A stretch of 64,000 nt of DNA from CAYGAG01 sp964347765 (GCA_964347765.1 CAYGAG010000001.1:40918-104917); one strand, 5' to 3'; counted from the stretch's first letter, positions 9,199 to 17,948 are shown. Numbers and translations are program-made. Notes: generated from the sequence alone by a model not told the origin.

Positions 9199-10449
9199 AT
9201 GAGAAAAAAATCAGCGTTAGTTCTGATCTTGTCTGTGTTATTGTCTTTAGGAATGTACAAGACATCTGATCATGTTAAGATTGAGGCAGACAATGGCTAC
9301 TCACTTTCGTATTTTGACACGAATTCCGAGTATAGCAACGGTACGATTCCGGGGGATCCTCTAGACATTTGGTATGCGTGGGTCAACGTCTCGAAGACTC
9401 AGGTTATCTACTATACTCTGGTCTCCGATACTGTCAATCCTCCTGTTAAGAGCTTTCTAGGTCAGCACTTCCAGATTGAGGACGGAACTGACGTGTTTGT
9501 TGGAAACACTTTAGCGTTGATAGAAGTCTACAACGACACTAACCAGGATGGTATTCCACAGGCAAACTTTACATCAGGAGAGTCGGAGATTGCCTATTAT
9601 TTGGAAGTAAATAGCAGCGTCAGCTACGTGATATCTCCAATCGAAAAAACTGTGGAGGGTGAGACTCCGCACTACAGATGGAGCTTCAGATATGAAACCA
9701 TCGATGGTTTTCTCCAATATGCCAACAAGTCAGGGGGTACTGGGGCAAAAGTGATGATTGATCATCTGGGCTTCGATTATGATTTCTACTTCGTGGAAAA
9801 CGTTTCCTACATAAAAACAGGTTACGATATTGGGAATATCACTAGCAGTGAACCTTTTGGAGAAGAACCTTCAATATCGCTTGATAATCTAAGCCTTTCA
9901 ATACTCTTCAGCACCGTGATTGCTTCAGCTAAACCATACGAGGCCTACGTCAACGGGGAACCTTACAATTCCACGACAGCAACGAATCCTGCCATTCCAA
10001 TGAGTGAAGGTCAGATTGCTGTGGAAATGATAAAAGCCGCCGAATTTCTATTCGGAGAAAACTATAACCTAACCAGGGGTGGAAGTATAGAGACATATGA
10101 GGCGAAATCAGAAGCAGCGGCAACTGAAAGCCTTCCAACAGGCGCACAATCTAGACTCGACTGGATCTTCGGCTATTTCGAAAAGAACTTAAACATGAGT
10201 GAACTATTTCCTTCAGCTTCTGGAATCGGTGGAAAAGTCAATCTGAACTGCAATGCATCAACGCTTCTCTACAGAATCTGCTATCCTCTCTGGGAAGGAC
10301 TGGCGATTGATCATGACCCAATGTATGTGGCATACCTCTATGGCAATGTGATGATCTCAGAGTTCTTCTCATGGGTCATTCTGCCACTCTTAGTGATAAC
10401 CACGTTGCTTGCTGCAATACTTCGAAAAAGGCCAAGTCTAGCAGGATAG
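9199..10449 (+). CDS. Exported, heavily sequon-rich protein with C-terminal membrane anchor; function unknown
   Basis: About 416 residues from the ATG at 9199, which follows CTTAGAGGATGTAAT; an upstream in-frame start (9169) lacks a site. Residues 1-20 (RKKSALVLILSVLLSLGMY) form a signal peptide. A C-terminal segment (FFSWVILPLLVITTLLAAIL) followed by RKRP is a single membrane anchor with the tail inside. The ectodomain has 13 Asn-X-Ser/Thr sequons, fitting an N-glycosylated archaeal surface protein. I do not recognise the domain. It lies between herA and the convergent por operon. Confidence 0.7.
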   Translation: MRKKSALVLILSVLLSLGMYKTSDHVKIEADNGYSLSYFDTNSEYSNGTIPGDPLDIWYAWVNVSKTQVIYYTLVSDTVNPPVKSFLGQHFQIEDGTDVFVGNTLALIEVYNDTNQDGIPQANFTSGESEIAYYLEVNSSVSYVISPIEKTVEGETPHYRWSFRYETIDGFLQYANKSGGTGAKVMIDHLGFDYDFYFVENVSYIKTGYDIGNITSSEPFGEEPSISLDNLSLSILFSTVIASAKPYEAYVNGEPYNSTTATNPAIPMSEGQIAVEMIKAAEFLFGENYNLTRGGSIETYEAKSEAAATESLPTGAQSRLDWIFGYFEKNLNMSELFPSASGIGGKVNLNCNASTLLYRICYPLWEGLAIDHDPMYVAYLYGNVMISEFFSWVILPLLVITTLLAAILRKRPSLAG

Positions 10450-10569
10450 CCTGAAACGCTTTCCACGCTTCTGACCGCGATAGATGCCTCAGAAATTCAA
10501 CTTAGACCCTGCGTATCTCGGCATATATGTTGAAGATGTTGAAAGGATCTTGAAATGAGTAGGACAAGT

Positions 10570-11544
10570 CTACCCTATAGATCCTGTCATTCCGCTTTTC
10601 ATAAGCAGGCGTTGCCATCTTTTGTCTGTTGCCTGTTGTATTTCGTCTATGATCTTCTCGAATTTTGGTGTGAACAGATGTCTAAAACGTCCCTGCGTCT
10701 TTAGATAGTCCTTTATAGGTTTCTTTCTTTCAGGTTTTAAGGCTATGACTTTGCTTGAAGTAGATAGATGATACTCGCCGTTTATTGATTCCCACAGAGG
10801 AAACATACAGGTCTCTACAGCCAGACTTGAGATCTCTATAGATTTGCTTGGGTCGCTTCGCCATCCGCGGGGGCAAGGTGCAAAGACATGTAAAAAGGCG
10901 GGGCCATCTACTTCTAGGCCTTTTCTTGATTTTGCGATCAAATCTTTCCAGTAGAAGGGTGATGCTGTGGCTACGTAAGGCATGTCGTGGGCTACCATAA
11001 TGTCTGCGATAGGTTTTTTGAACTGAGGTTTTCCCGGTATGACTGATCCGGCTGGTGATGTTGTCGTGGAAGCTCCACGTGGAGTTCCTCCGCTCCTCTG
11101 AATACCTGTGTTCATATAGGCTTCATTGTCATAGAGCACATACAAGAAATCGTGCCCTCTTTCCACCGCACCTGATAGAGCCTGGATGCCTATGTCGTAA
11201 GTGCCTCCATCTCCAGCAAAAGCTATGACATCCACGTGCTCGTCACTTATCCTCCTCTTCTTTTTCAACACTTTCAAGGCAGCTTCGATACCTGATGCGT
11301 TTGCAGCTGCGTTTTCAAATGCTGTATGTATCCATGGTGTAGCCCAAGACGTATATGGATAAATGCTTGAAACTACCTCCATGCATCCTGTAGCGGTTGT
11401 CACGATGGTGGGTCCTCTGACAGCTTTCAAGACGAGTCTCATAACTGTAGCAGGGGCACAACCAGCACAGGCTCTGTGGCCTGACATAAAGAGGTCAGGT
11501 TTTGCGGCTATGTCTTTTGCCTTAAATTTCCATTCAGAAAGCAT
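10570..11544 (-). CDS. porB: 2-oxoacid (pyruvate):ferredoxin oxidoreductase, beta subunit
   Basis: 324 residues. The thiamine diphosphate motif begins FAGDGGTYDIGIQALSGA and ends with LYDNEAYMNTG. CAGCAP near residue 28 gives the CxxC of the beta-subunit [4Fe-4S] cluster, and ATGCMEVVSSIYP is typical of PorB. It oxidises (or synthesises) pyruvate with CoA and ferredoxin. It is last in the leftward operon porG-porD-porA-porB. GGAGGAAGAATGAGAA overlaps the end of porA and serves as its ribosome binding site. Pyruvate is the most likely substrate, but other 2-oxoacids cannot be excluded from sequence. Confidence 0.92.
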   Translation of the reverse strand: MLSEWKFKAKDIAAKPDLFMSGHRACAGCAPATVMRLVLKAVRGPTIVTTATGCMEVVSSIYPYTSWATPWIHTAFENAAANASGIEAALKVLKKKRRISDEHVDVIAFAGDGGTYDIGIQALSGAVERGHDFLYVLYDNEAYMNTGIQRSGGTPRGASTTTSPAGSVIPGKPQFKKPIADIMVAHDMPYVATASPFYWKDLIAKSRKGLEVDGPAFLHVFAPCPRGWRSDPSKSIEISSLAVETCMFPLWESINGEYHLSTSSKVIALKPERKKPIKDYLKTQGRFRHLFTPKFEKIIDEIQQATDKRWQRLLMKSGMTGSIG

Positions 11545-11547
11545 TTC

Positions 11548-12795
11548 TCATTCTTCCTCCTCTTGGCCTCTCAATCCTACATAGCGAACGCGATTCTCTG
11601 CTTTCCAAGTCTTCGGCAAATCTTGCAGCTCACTGTAAATGCCACGTATCTGGCTGGGGCTTATGTCCCTTCCGCCGAGCCCATATATGTAATTTGCCAT
11701 AAGCGGACGGTTAGATGTTTCGTAGAGTGCATGGCGGATTTCTTGGAATACCGGTCCGCCGCCTCCTCCGAAACTCATGCTTCTATCCATGACGGCTACC
11801 GCCTTCATTTTCTCAAGTACTTTCGCAATGCTTTTGAGAGGCAAAGGCCTGAAAGTCCGGATCCTTAACAGGCCCGCCTTGATTCCTTCTGCTCTGAGTT
11901 CGTCTACGACACTTTTCACTGTTCCAGCAGTTGATCCTAAACATATTGCCGCTATTTCGGCATCATCCATAAGGTAGAGGTCAATCAAACCATCTCCATA
12001 ATGTCTTCCACTTATCTGAGCGTATTCATCATGTACTTGCTTGATAGTCTTCAGCGACTTCTTCATGGCGTCCTCTTGTTGTCGTTTGAACTCAAAGTAG
12101 TAGTCTGGAAACGCCACGGGTCCAATGCTCAGAGGATTCTCAGGGTCAAGCCTAAAAGGTCCTTCTTTCTTTTCGTGGGCAATTACTCGCGGGATTTCAC
12201 GTATTCCAACGAACTTCTTCACAATATCATCTGAAAGCACATGCACGTTCTCCAATGCATGGCTTAGTGTGAAACCGTCCAAGCAGACCATCACAGGTAG
12301 CAGGATCTCTGGATCTTCAGCTATGCGGAAGGCTTGAATCAGGGAGTCATATGCTTCTTGCGAGTTTTCAGCATAAGTCTTTATCCAGCCACTGTCGCGT
12401 TGACCCATGCTGTCTGAATGGTCGCAGTGAATGTTTAAGGGAGCTGAGAGGGCTCTGTTGGCTACTGCCATTACTACTGGTGTACGACATCCTGAAGCTA
12501 CATAAAGCATTTCATGCATTAGCGCTAGGCCTGGCGCTGCTGTTGCTGTGAAGGTTCTGGCTCCTGTTGCTGAAGCGGTGATGCAAGCTGTCATCGCGCT
12601 ATGTTCCGATTCTACGCATACGAATTCTGTGTCGACTTCTCCGTCAGCCACGTATTCGCTGAATCTTTCCACGATTATGGTTTGGGGGGTGACTGGATAA
12701 GCGGCGACTACATCAACGTTTGACTGTTTGGCAGCGTAGGCCACAGCTTCGTCTCCGTTCAACGCTAAGACTCTTTGTTTAACCAAAATCTCCAT
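11548..12795 (-). CDS. porA: 2-oxoacid (pyruvate):ferredoxin oxidoreductase, alpha subunit
   Basis: 415 residues. GDEAVAYAAKQSNVDVVAAY at the N terminus, then YPVTPQTIIVERFSEYVADG (domain I substrate/CoA region), SEHSAMTACITASATGARTF, and MGQRDSGWIKTYAENSQEAY are hallmarks of PorA. The C-terminal part has MDRSMSFGGGGGPVFQEI. It contributes the pyruvate and CoA binding surfaces of the PorGDAB complex in the cytoplasm. GGAGG lies 10 bases before the ATG. Three bases separate its stop from the porB start. Confidence 0.93.
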   Translation of the reverse strand: MEILVKQRVLALNGDEAVAYAAKQSNVDVVAAYPVTPQTIIVERFSEYVADGEVDTEFVCVESEHSAMTACITASATGARTFTATAAPGLALMHEMLYVASGCRTPVVMAVANRALSAPLNIHCDHSDSMGQRDSGWIKTYAENSQEAYDSLIQAFRIAEDPEILLPVMVCLDGFTLSHALENVHVLSDDIVKKFVGIREIPRVIAHEKKEGPFRLDPENPLSIGPVAFPDYYFEFKRQQEDAMKKSLKTIKQVHDEYAQISGRHYGDGLIDLYLMDDAEIAAICLGSTAGTVKSVVDELRAEGIKAGLLRIRTFRPLPLKSIAKVLEKMKAVAVMDRSMSFGGGGGPVFQEIRHALYETSNRPLMANYIYGLGGRDISPSQIRGIYSELQDLPKTWKAENRVRYVGLRGQEEEE

Positions 12796-12813
12796 TTCAA
12801 AATGTTCCTCCGT

Positions 12814-13089
12814 CTACATTTCCATTTCGATGGCGTCGAATGGGCATTCGTTTGCACATATTCCGCATCCCTTGCAATAGTCATAGTTGAACTCTATGTC
12901 TTCCTTTTCGGGGTTCCAATGGATTGCTCCGTCTGGACAGAATATCACGCAGAGTGTGCAACGTGTGCACTTCTCCAGATCTCTTTTCGGCTTGTATGTC
13001 TTCCAATCCCCTGTCAGATACTCTGTGCTGGGTTTCCAGCATACTCCTGCTGGCGGAATCTCTCTCCATGTCTTTTCCTGCGTTGTCAT
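12814..13089 (-). CDS. porD: 2-oxoacid:ferredoxin oxidoreductase, delta (ferredoxin) subunit
   Basis: 91 residues with two [4Fe-4S] motifs, CTRCTLCVIFCPDGAI and CKGCGICANECPFDAI, separated by a short beta hairpin, as in PorD. It relays electrons from the thiamine site to ferredoxin. The ATG overlaps the stop of porG as ATGA, which implies translational coupling. Confidence 0.93.
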   Translation of the reverse strand: MTTQEKTWREIPPAGVCWKPSTEYLTGDWKTYKPKRDLEKCTRCTLCVIFCPDGAIHWNPEKEDIEFNYDYCKGCGICANECPFDAIEMEM

Positions 13090-13646
13090 TCAGATTTCAC
13101 CTCGTTGTAGGATTCCTTTATCACAGCCATATTCTTCTCAGCGATAACTTGGTTAAAACGTTCCTTGACAACTTTCTCAAGGGCTACGGTATCAATAATT
13201 CCAGTGACGCGAGCCACCCCGCCCAACATGGCTGTGTTTGTGATCGGCCTTCCCAATATTTTCATGGCGATATCTGTAGCAGGCACGGTGAAAACCTTCC
13301 CGTCTTCCGCCCTAAGGGTCTTTCTCATACCAGCAGGATGCTGATTTGAGTTGACTATTATGATTCCCTTCTCATCCAATCCTTTCGTGACTGGAACAGT
13401 TTTCAATAGTGTTGGATCGAGAACAGCTATCACGTTAGGATTATAGACCGCACAATGAATCTTGATTGGTTCATCGCTTATTCTTGTAAAGGCAGCCACC
13501 GGCGCACCCATACGTTCCGGACCGAATTCTGGAAAAGACTGAATATATTTTCCTTCATGGATCGCCGCTCTGGCCAGTAATTCACTAGCAGTCCATGCTC
13601 CTTGGCCACCTCTACCGTGCCATCTGACCTCTAGGATCTTTTTCAA
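13086..13646 (-). CDS. porG: 2-oxoacid:ferredoxin oxidoreductase, gamma subunit
   Basis: About 186 residues from a TTG start at 13646 (LKKILEVRWHGRGGQGAWTA). A GTG at 13700 would add 18 residues not usual in the family, and CGGAGAG precedes the TTG. The RWHGRGGQGAWTASELLARA start, PEFGPERMGAPVAAFTRISD and TNTAMLGGVARVTG near the end are characteristic PorG motifs. It is first in the leftward por operon; its promoter must lie in the 120 bases shared with the divergent radical SAM gene. Confidence 0.91.
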   Translation of the reverse strand: MKKILEVRWHGRGGQGAWTASELLARAAIHEGKYIQSFPEFGPERMGAPVAAFTRISDEPIKIHCAVYNPNVIAVLDPTLLKTVPVTKGLDEKGIIIVNSNQHPAGMRKTLRAEDGKVFTVPATDIAMKILGRPITNTAMLGGVARVTGIIDTVALEKVVKERFNQVIAEKNMAVIKESYNEVKSE

Positions 13647-13823
13647 GTTGCAAACTCTCCGTGAATCTTTCAGCTTAATTTGGAAACCTGAGATATACAC
13701 CTTTCGAAGAGAAAAGGCGAGACAAGACTTGGCGAATGCTACCTATTCCTGTGAATATGACTATGTTGATTTTTGGAATGAGGCTTGCCGCAATTCTTAA
13801 GTGGAAAATACAGTGAAATCTAG

Positions 13824-15383
13824 ATGTCTAAGCATAATTGGATCGGGGAAAGAGTCTTGCGCACGGAATCTTCGAGAGGCACAGTGTTGTTGACAGCTGA
13901 TGAGACTCTCATGAGTGATTATCATCACAATGAATTTTTGGGCTTTGGAACCTGTGCCCCATCGAATTTTGTGCCAGACTGGCTCTATAGATTTCTCTTT
14001 TTCCCATCGATCAGGACAAAAGACGGTGTGCCAAATGCTGCACCTTATGGACTGAGGAAGGTCGAAGCTCAACTTCTAAGTGAAGGTTTTGACGTGCTGA
14101 CTGTTGTTCCCAGCGATTTGAGAAGGTATATTGACGCAGCACAGGTTCTGGGAATATACGTTATGGACCCATTTGGCTTGGGTCCAGCCTCAAGTACATT
14201 TGCTTCTGTCTTGAAGAGAGAGCCATTTCTCGCACGGTGTTTTCGTCTCTTGTTGAATAGACCTGAGGTTAGAGAGGCGAAAAGTCGAGGGTTGAATATA
14301 ATCTTGGGAGGACCGGGCGTCTGGCAGTTCCGTCATAGACCAAAGTTTGTGGAGAAGTACGGGATAGACTGCATAATCAGCGGGGAAGCTGAAGGTGTGG
14401 TTGGCAAGATTTTCCGGTCTGCCCTGAATGGGGAGCGTCTTCCTCAGTATTACGAGGTTGGGATAGATGAAACACCTCGCTTGGAAGAGATACCTGACAT
14501 TGCTAAGGCTTCTGTGAATGGTCTGGTGGAGATTGGCCGCGGATGTGTTCGAAGCTGCAGATTCTGCAGTGTCACTCTGAGACCTTTGCGGTGGTTTTCT
14601 TTAGAGAAGATACTAAGAGAAATCAATGTGAACATAAGAGTTGGTCAGATAAACTGGGTTTGTCTTCATTCAGAGGATGTTATGCTGTATGGCTCCAGCA
14701 ATACTTTGCCAAATGATGAGAAAGTCATCAAGCTTCATGAGCTTGTTGGCAAGAAGTGCACGGGCATATGTTGGAGTCATTCTTCGGTGGCATCTGTATT
14801 GGCTAAGCCAGAGCTCTTTTCAAAGGTTGCTGAAATCGTACTGCAGAAGCAACCTTGGTGGGGTGTGGAAATCGGCATAGAGACGGGCTCATCGAGGCTA
14901 GCCAAGAAATTGATGCCTGCGAAAACACACCCTTTCAAGGCTAAGGAATGGCCTGAAATTGTTTATCAAGGTATGGGCCTGATGCATGACCATAATCTGA
15001 TTCCAGCATGTACTTTGATGGTTGGAGTTCCTGATGAGACAGAAGAGGATCTGATAGAAACTATTGAATTGGTTGAAGATCTTAAGAGCTTTAGAAGTCT
15101 GATTGTGCCTTTGTTTTTTGTTCCTATGGGTAGGCTAAGTCATGAAGACTGGTTTAAAGAGACTGAGATGAATGAGCTTCACAGAGAGTTATTGGGCAGA
15201 TGCTTAGAGCATGACTTGTATTGGATTGACAGGTTGATCGGTCTAGGGTTCACTGGAAAATGGTATCGAGGTATCTTACGTTTACTGTACAAGGTTTTTG
15301 TCAGTGTAGTAAAATTTAATGTAAGGAGAGAAGGCATTCTATCATCAGAACTGTATCATCAGCGGAGATTCACCGTGCCGTAG
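13824..15383 (+). CDS. B12-binding-type radical SAM protein (possible lipid-modifying enzyme)
   Basis: 519 residues. The N-terminal 200 residues look like a cobalamin-binding Rossmann domain (LILGGPGVW near 160, IDCIISGEAEGVVGKIF near 185). The radical SAM cluster motif is GRGCVRSCRFCSVTLRP, with cysteines 241, 245 and 248, followed by VEIGIETGSSRLAKKLMP and TLMVGVPDETEEDL in the barrel. The opening VLLTADETLMSDYHHNEFLG is distinctive. The archaeal tetraether ring synthases GrsA/GrsB belong to this broad class, so a role in lipid modification is possible, but that is inference. It runs divergently from por, with CTTAAG near 13797. Confidence 0.75.
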   Translation: MSKHNWIGERVLRTESSRGTVLLTADETLMSDYHHNEFLGFGTCAPSNFVPDWLYRFLFFPSIRTKDGVPNAAPYGLRKVEAQLLSEGFDVLTVVPSDLRRYIDAAQVLGIYVMDPFGLGPASSTFASVLKREPFLARCFRLLLNRPEVREAKSRGLNIILGGPGVWQFRHRPKFVEKYGIDCIISGEAEGVVGKIFRSALNGERLPQYYEVGIDETPRLEEIPDIAKASVNGLVEIGRGCVRSCRFCSVTLRPLRWFSLEKILREINVNIRVGQINWVCLHSEDVMLYGSSNTLPNDEKVIKLHELVGKKCTGICWSHSSVASVLAKPELFSKVAEIVLQKQPWWGVEIGIETGSSRLAKKLMPAKTHPFKAKEWPEIVYQGMGLMHDHNLIPACTLMVGVPDETEEDLIETIELVEDLKSFRSLIVPLFFVPMGRLSHEDWFKETEMNELHRELLGRCLEHDLYWIDRLIGLGFTGKWYRGILRLLYKVFVSVVKFNVRREGILSSELYHQRRFTVP

Positions 15384-15525
15384 CGATATTACGGTCGAAC
15401 CAAGTGTTTGTACTGGTCTGCTGTTTTGATATGAAGTTTGAGAAGGAATGGAGAGTAGTTGATCAGACAATCAAAAATAGATAAAGGACTGTTTGCAATA
15501 ATAGCGTTCAGTGGAGGAAAAGAAA

Positions 15526-15957
15526 GTGGCAGGCATAGTTGTAGTAAGAGACGTGATGTCTAGAGATGTGAAGGTTGTAAGGACCGATTCAAGCGTCAAA
15601 GAGATCGTGGCAACTATGAATAAGTTTGATATTGGCTCCATAGTGGTTGTGGCAGGTAATAGGCCCGTAGGAATCATAACTGAACGAGATATACTTCTTA
15701 GAGTGGTGGAGGCATGTTTAGCGCCGGAAGCCCTTACTGCAAAACAGGTGATGAGCAGTCCTGTGATAACTATAGACCAAACAGCCAGCATCGATGAAGC
15801 CGCCGAATTGATGGCAAAGAAGAGAGTCAAGAAACTTCCAGTGATGAACAAAGAGAAACTTGTAGGCATTATCACACTTACAGATATAGTTGCTAAAGTT
15901 CCTAAAATGCTCTCAATCCTAGAAGAACTTTTGAGACCATACCATCGCGCTTACTGA
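15526..15957 (+). CDS. CBS-domain pair protein
   Basis: About 143 residues from the GTG at 15526, preceded by GGAGGAAAAGAAA; the GTG at 15511 lies within that site. Two CBS motifs: DVMSRDVKVVRTDSSVKEIV with GNRPVGIITERDIL, and KQVMSSPVITIDQTASIDEA with KEKLVGIITLTDIV. Such stand-alone pairs bind adenine nucleotides and act as sensors for partner proteins. The partner is not identifiable here. Confidence 0.88.
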   Translation: MAGIVVVRDVMSRDVKVVRTDSSVKEIVATMNKFDIGSIVVVAGNRPVGIITERDILLRVVEACLAPEALTAKQVMSSPVITIDQTASIDEAAELMAKKRVKKLPVMNKEKLVGIITLTDIVAKVPKMLSILEELLRPYHRAY

Positions 15958-16053
15958 CCAACATAATCGAAATGTTATACCTATTCTCACGGCTTCAAGA
16001 CATGATAACACCTCAGAAAGATGGCAGTACAACACGTTCTCATATGTGACTAA

Positions 16054-16063
16054 GTTTAAATAC
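16054..16063 (+). promoter_or_regulatory. TATA box of tRNA-Asn
   Basis: GTTTAAATAC lies 39-48 bases ahead of the tRNA-Asn 5' end, the normal place for an archaeal tRNA promoter with a short 5' leader. Confidence 0.65.
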
Positions 16064-16101
16064 CTCACTGAAAAACCAGAAATCGCATAAATTCAGTGTA
16101 T

Positions 16102-16175
16102 GCCGCCGTAGCTCAGCTAGGTAGAGCGGCTGGCTGTTAACCAGTTGGTCGTAGGTTCAAGTCCTACCGGCGGCG
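16102..16175 (+). tRNA. tRNA-Asn (anticodon GTT)
   Basis: The acceptor stem GCCGCCG (16102-16108) pairs with CGGCGGC (16168-16174), with discriminator G at 16175. The anticodon loop CTGTTAA gives GTT. The T arm is GTAGG-TTCAAGT-CCTAC (16151-16167). CCA is not encoded. A degenerate copy of its last 27 bases lies 1.77 kb downstream at 17916-17942. Confidence 0.95.
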
Positions 16176-16475
16176 CTACAGACAAACCGGCGACTCTACT
16201 TCCTTTTTCTGAAGAACTTCATGTTACCTACTGTACACGCTCGGTCTACTTTCAGCCATAAAAATTCTATTTTCCGAATTCGTTTCTGGGGGTCTTCGTT
16301 AGGTTCTGAGGTGTTTGCTGAATACTGAAGATGCCAACCTTCAGCACTAGTTTCTAGTTTCTAGATTTGGGTAAATTGCGAGAAATGGCAGACTTATGCT
16401 GAGAGCCCCTTCCACCAGTCTGTCACCCACCTTCCATTTCGGTCTGTAGAGCCTTCTTCGCTTTCTCAGATCCTC
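16176..16475. other. Intergenic stretch after tRNA-Asn, no gene seen
   Basis: Three hundred bases with no convincing coding frame. A short T-run (ACTTCCTTTTTCTG, 16198-16211) just after the tRNA may end its transcription. Confidence 0.4.
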
Positions 16476-16685
16476 TTACAATTCCATAGACTTCTGCACT
16501 TTCAACAGCTCTCTCTTGAGTTCAGGTCTAACATCTTCAGACAGTTTCAGCATTCCCGCAACACGAATCTTCATCATTGTACCCTGTTTGATAGCACTTT
16601 CAAAGTTTTCATTGTTCAGAACACAGACGCCCATTCCGGAGCAAGCTTTTTGACCTTTAGATTCTTTCGATGATGGCTGAGTCAA
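16476..16685 (-). CDS. Small hypothetical protein
   Basis: 69 residues starting MTQPSSKESKGQKACSGMGV, with a helical basic C terminus (RPELKRELLKVQKSMEL). Codon use resembles neighbouring genes and it starts 16 bases after the stop of the broken ribbon-helix-helix gene on the same strand, so the two may have been one transcription unit. No family is recognised. Confidence 0.4.
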   Translation of the reverse strand: MTQPSSKESKGQKACSGMGVCVLNNENFESAIKQGTMMKIRVAGMLKLSEDVRPELKRELLKVQKSMEL

Positions 16686-16700
16686 CTGCTCTAGTTTATT

Positions 16701-16844
16701 CTAAATAGATCTTTGATGAGAATCAAGTCGTTCTCTGATTGCAGCTCTAATAAATTCCGCACTACTTGGTTAATAATCTGATTCAACAAGCATGTCAATT
16801 CTAGCAATTTCTAACGTTGGAAGATTTATAGTGAGCTTCTCCAT
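16701..16844 (-). pseudogene. Ribbon-helix-helix (CopG/Arc-type) regulator broken by an in-frame TAA
   Basis: Reading from ATG 16844 gives MEKLTINLPTLEIARIDMLV and ESDY, then TAA at 16770-16772. The same frame continues with PSSAEFIRAAIRERLDSHQR and SI before a TAG at 16701. Together these make a complete 47-residue RHH fold: the beta strand KLTINLP, helix A, the turn and helix B (SAEFIRAAIRERL). The family usually has Tyr or a similar residue where the TAA stands. So one nonsense change separates two well-preserved halves. It may be a recent pseudogene, a base-call error, or readthrough. Confidence 0.7.
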
Positions 16845-17046
16845 TTTAGGTTCTTCAAACATACAACCATACATCCATACATCCATTAGGATGTTCTGAA
16901 AAATCCGTAAAACGGTTATAGGGATGTTAGCATTTAGGGATTTCGCTTCATCAACTTGCTTCTTCACCGTCAGGTGGAATCGCTCGCGCGAAGAGATGAT
17001 CCAAGTGCGCTGGGTTTCTTTTACGCAAGCGTATGCGTTTGGGTTC

Positions 17047-17790
17047 CTACCTAATCGCGGCAAGCAACCCAAGTGTCAAGATAAATCCTACTATCAATCC
17101 AAAGGATGTGAAATGTTCGTGTCCATGTTCATGAGCTACTGGAATTAGCTCATCCACAGTGATGAACACCATTACTCCTGCTGCAAAGGATAATGCAAAG
17201 GGCATCAGCTCAGGCAAAGTGGTGAGGAATACTGCAGCAATCACAGCCCCTGCGGGTTCGGTTAATCCTGAAAGCAAGGCTACGCAGAATGCAGCCCATC
17301 TTGAAGCTCCACTCATACGAATCGTTAAGGCTATGGCTATACCTTCAGGTATGTTATGGAGTGCAATTGCAATAGTTATTATCAAGCCGATTTGCGGCGC
17401 ATATGAGTAGCCTGAGGCGACAGCAATACCCTCTGGAAGATTGTGAAGAGATATCCCTATGGCAATTAATGTGCCTGTCCTAAGCATTCTAGCATCGATA
17501 GCTCCTTTTTCACTTACGATGTGCTTGTGAGGTAAGAGAAAGTCTAATATGAATAGTATAAGTGAACCTGCAATGAATCCTACTGCTGCTGGGAACAACC
17601 CTGATATCATTATGGAGTCAAAGAGAAGCTCCATAAATGACAGCATAATCATCAAGCCAGCAGCCAATCCTATCAAGAACACCAACAGTTTTTCCCCAGG
17701 CTTTCGAACAAGAACTGCAAGACCCCCTAAACCAGTGCCCAAGCCTGCCAGGGTGCTCAGCAAGATTATGCTTACCACCTCAGTGTTCAT
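17047..17790 (-). CDS. ZIP-family divalent metal transporter
   Basis: About 247 residues (a GTG at 17799 would add three). Eight membrane segments can be drawn. The two metal-site helices carry HNLPEG and HNIPEG, the signature of ZIP zinc/iron importers, and a histidine-rich EHGHEH lies before the last segment. Members move Zn2+ or Fe2+ into the cytoplasm. It lies between tRNA-Asn and the degenerate tRNA copy, so it may be cargo of a decayed insertion. An A-rich stretch (minus strand) lies upstream. Confidence 0.9.
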   Translation of the reverse strand: MNTEVVSIILLSTLAGLGTGLGGLAVLVRKPGEKLLVFLIGLAAGLMIMLSFMELLFDSIMISGLFPAAVGFIAGSLILFILDFLLPHKHIVSEKGAIDARMLRTGTLIAIGISLHNLPEGIAVASGYSYAPQIGLIITIAIALHNIPEGIAIALTIRMSGASRWAAFCVALLSGLTEPAGAVIAAVFLTTLPELMPFALSFAAGVMVFITVDELIPVAHEHGHEHFTSFGLIVGFILTLGLLAAIR

Positions 17791-17823
17791 GCATTCCACT
17801 CATTTCTGACTCTTCGTCACATG

Positions 17824-17880
17824 TTCTTTTTTTGTTTTGCTTTTTTTTTGGAGTAATCAAGTTTTTGGATAAACCAAAAA
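17824..17880. other. Homopolymer T tract and short hairpin
   Basis: A run of T with few interruptions (17824-17849) is followed by an inverted repeat, TTTTTGG (17862-17868) and CCAAAAA (17874-17880), with a 5-base loop. On the plus strand this has the shape of a terminator, but no plus-strand gene precedes it. Confidence 0.4.
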
Positions 17881-17915
17881 AGGGGAGTTTTGCGGGTGAT
17901 ATCTCCACTGCTCGC

Positions 17916-17948
17916 TCGTTGGTCCAAGTCCCACCGGCAGCGCCTACA
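17916..17948 (+). repeat. Degenerate copy of the tRNA-Asn 3' end (attachment-site-like)
   Basis: Bases 17916-17942 match 16149-16175 (T arm and 3' acceptor strand of tRNA-Asn) at 23 of 27 positions without gaps. After one extra C, CTACA matches as well. Only the tRNA 3' part is copied, as left by tyrosine-recombinase integration into a tRNA gene. The four mismatches break part of the T stem, so it is not a functional tRNA. Confidence 0.7.
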
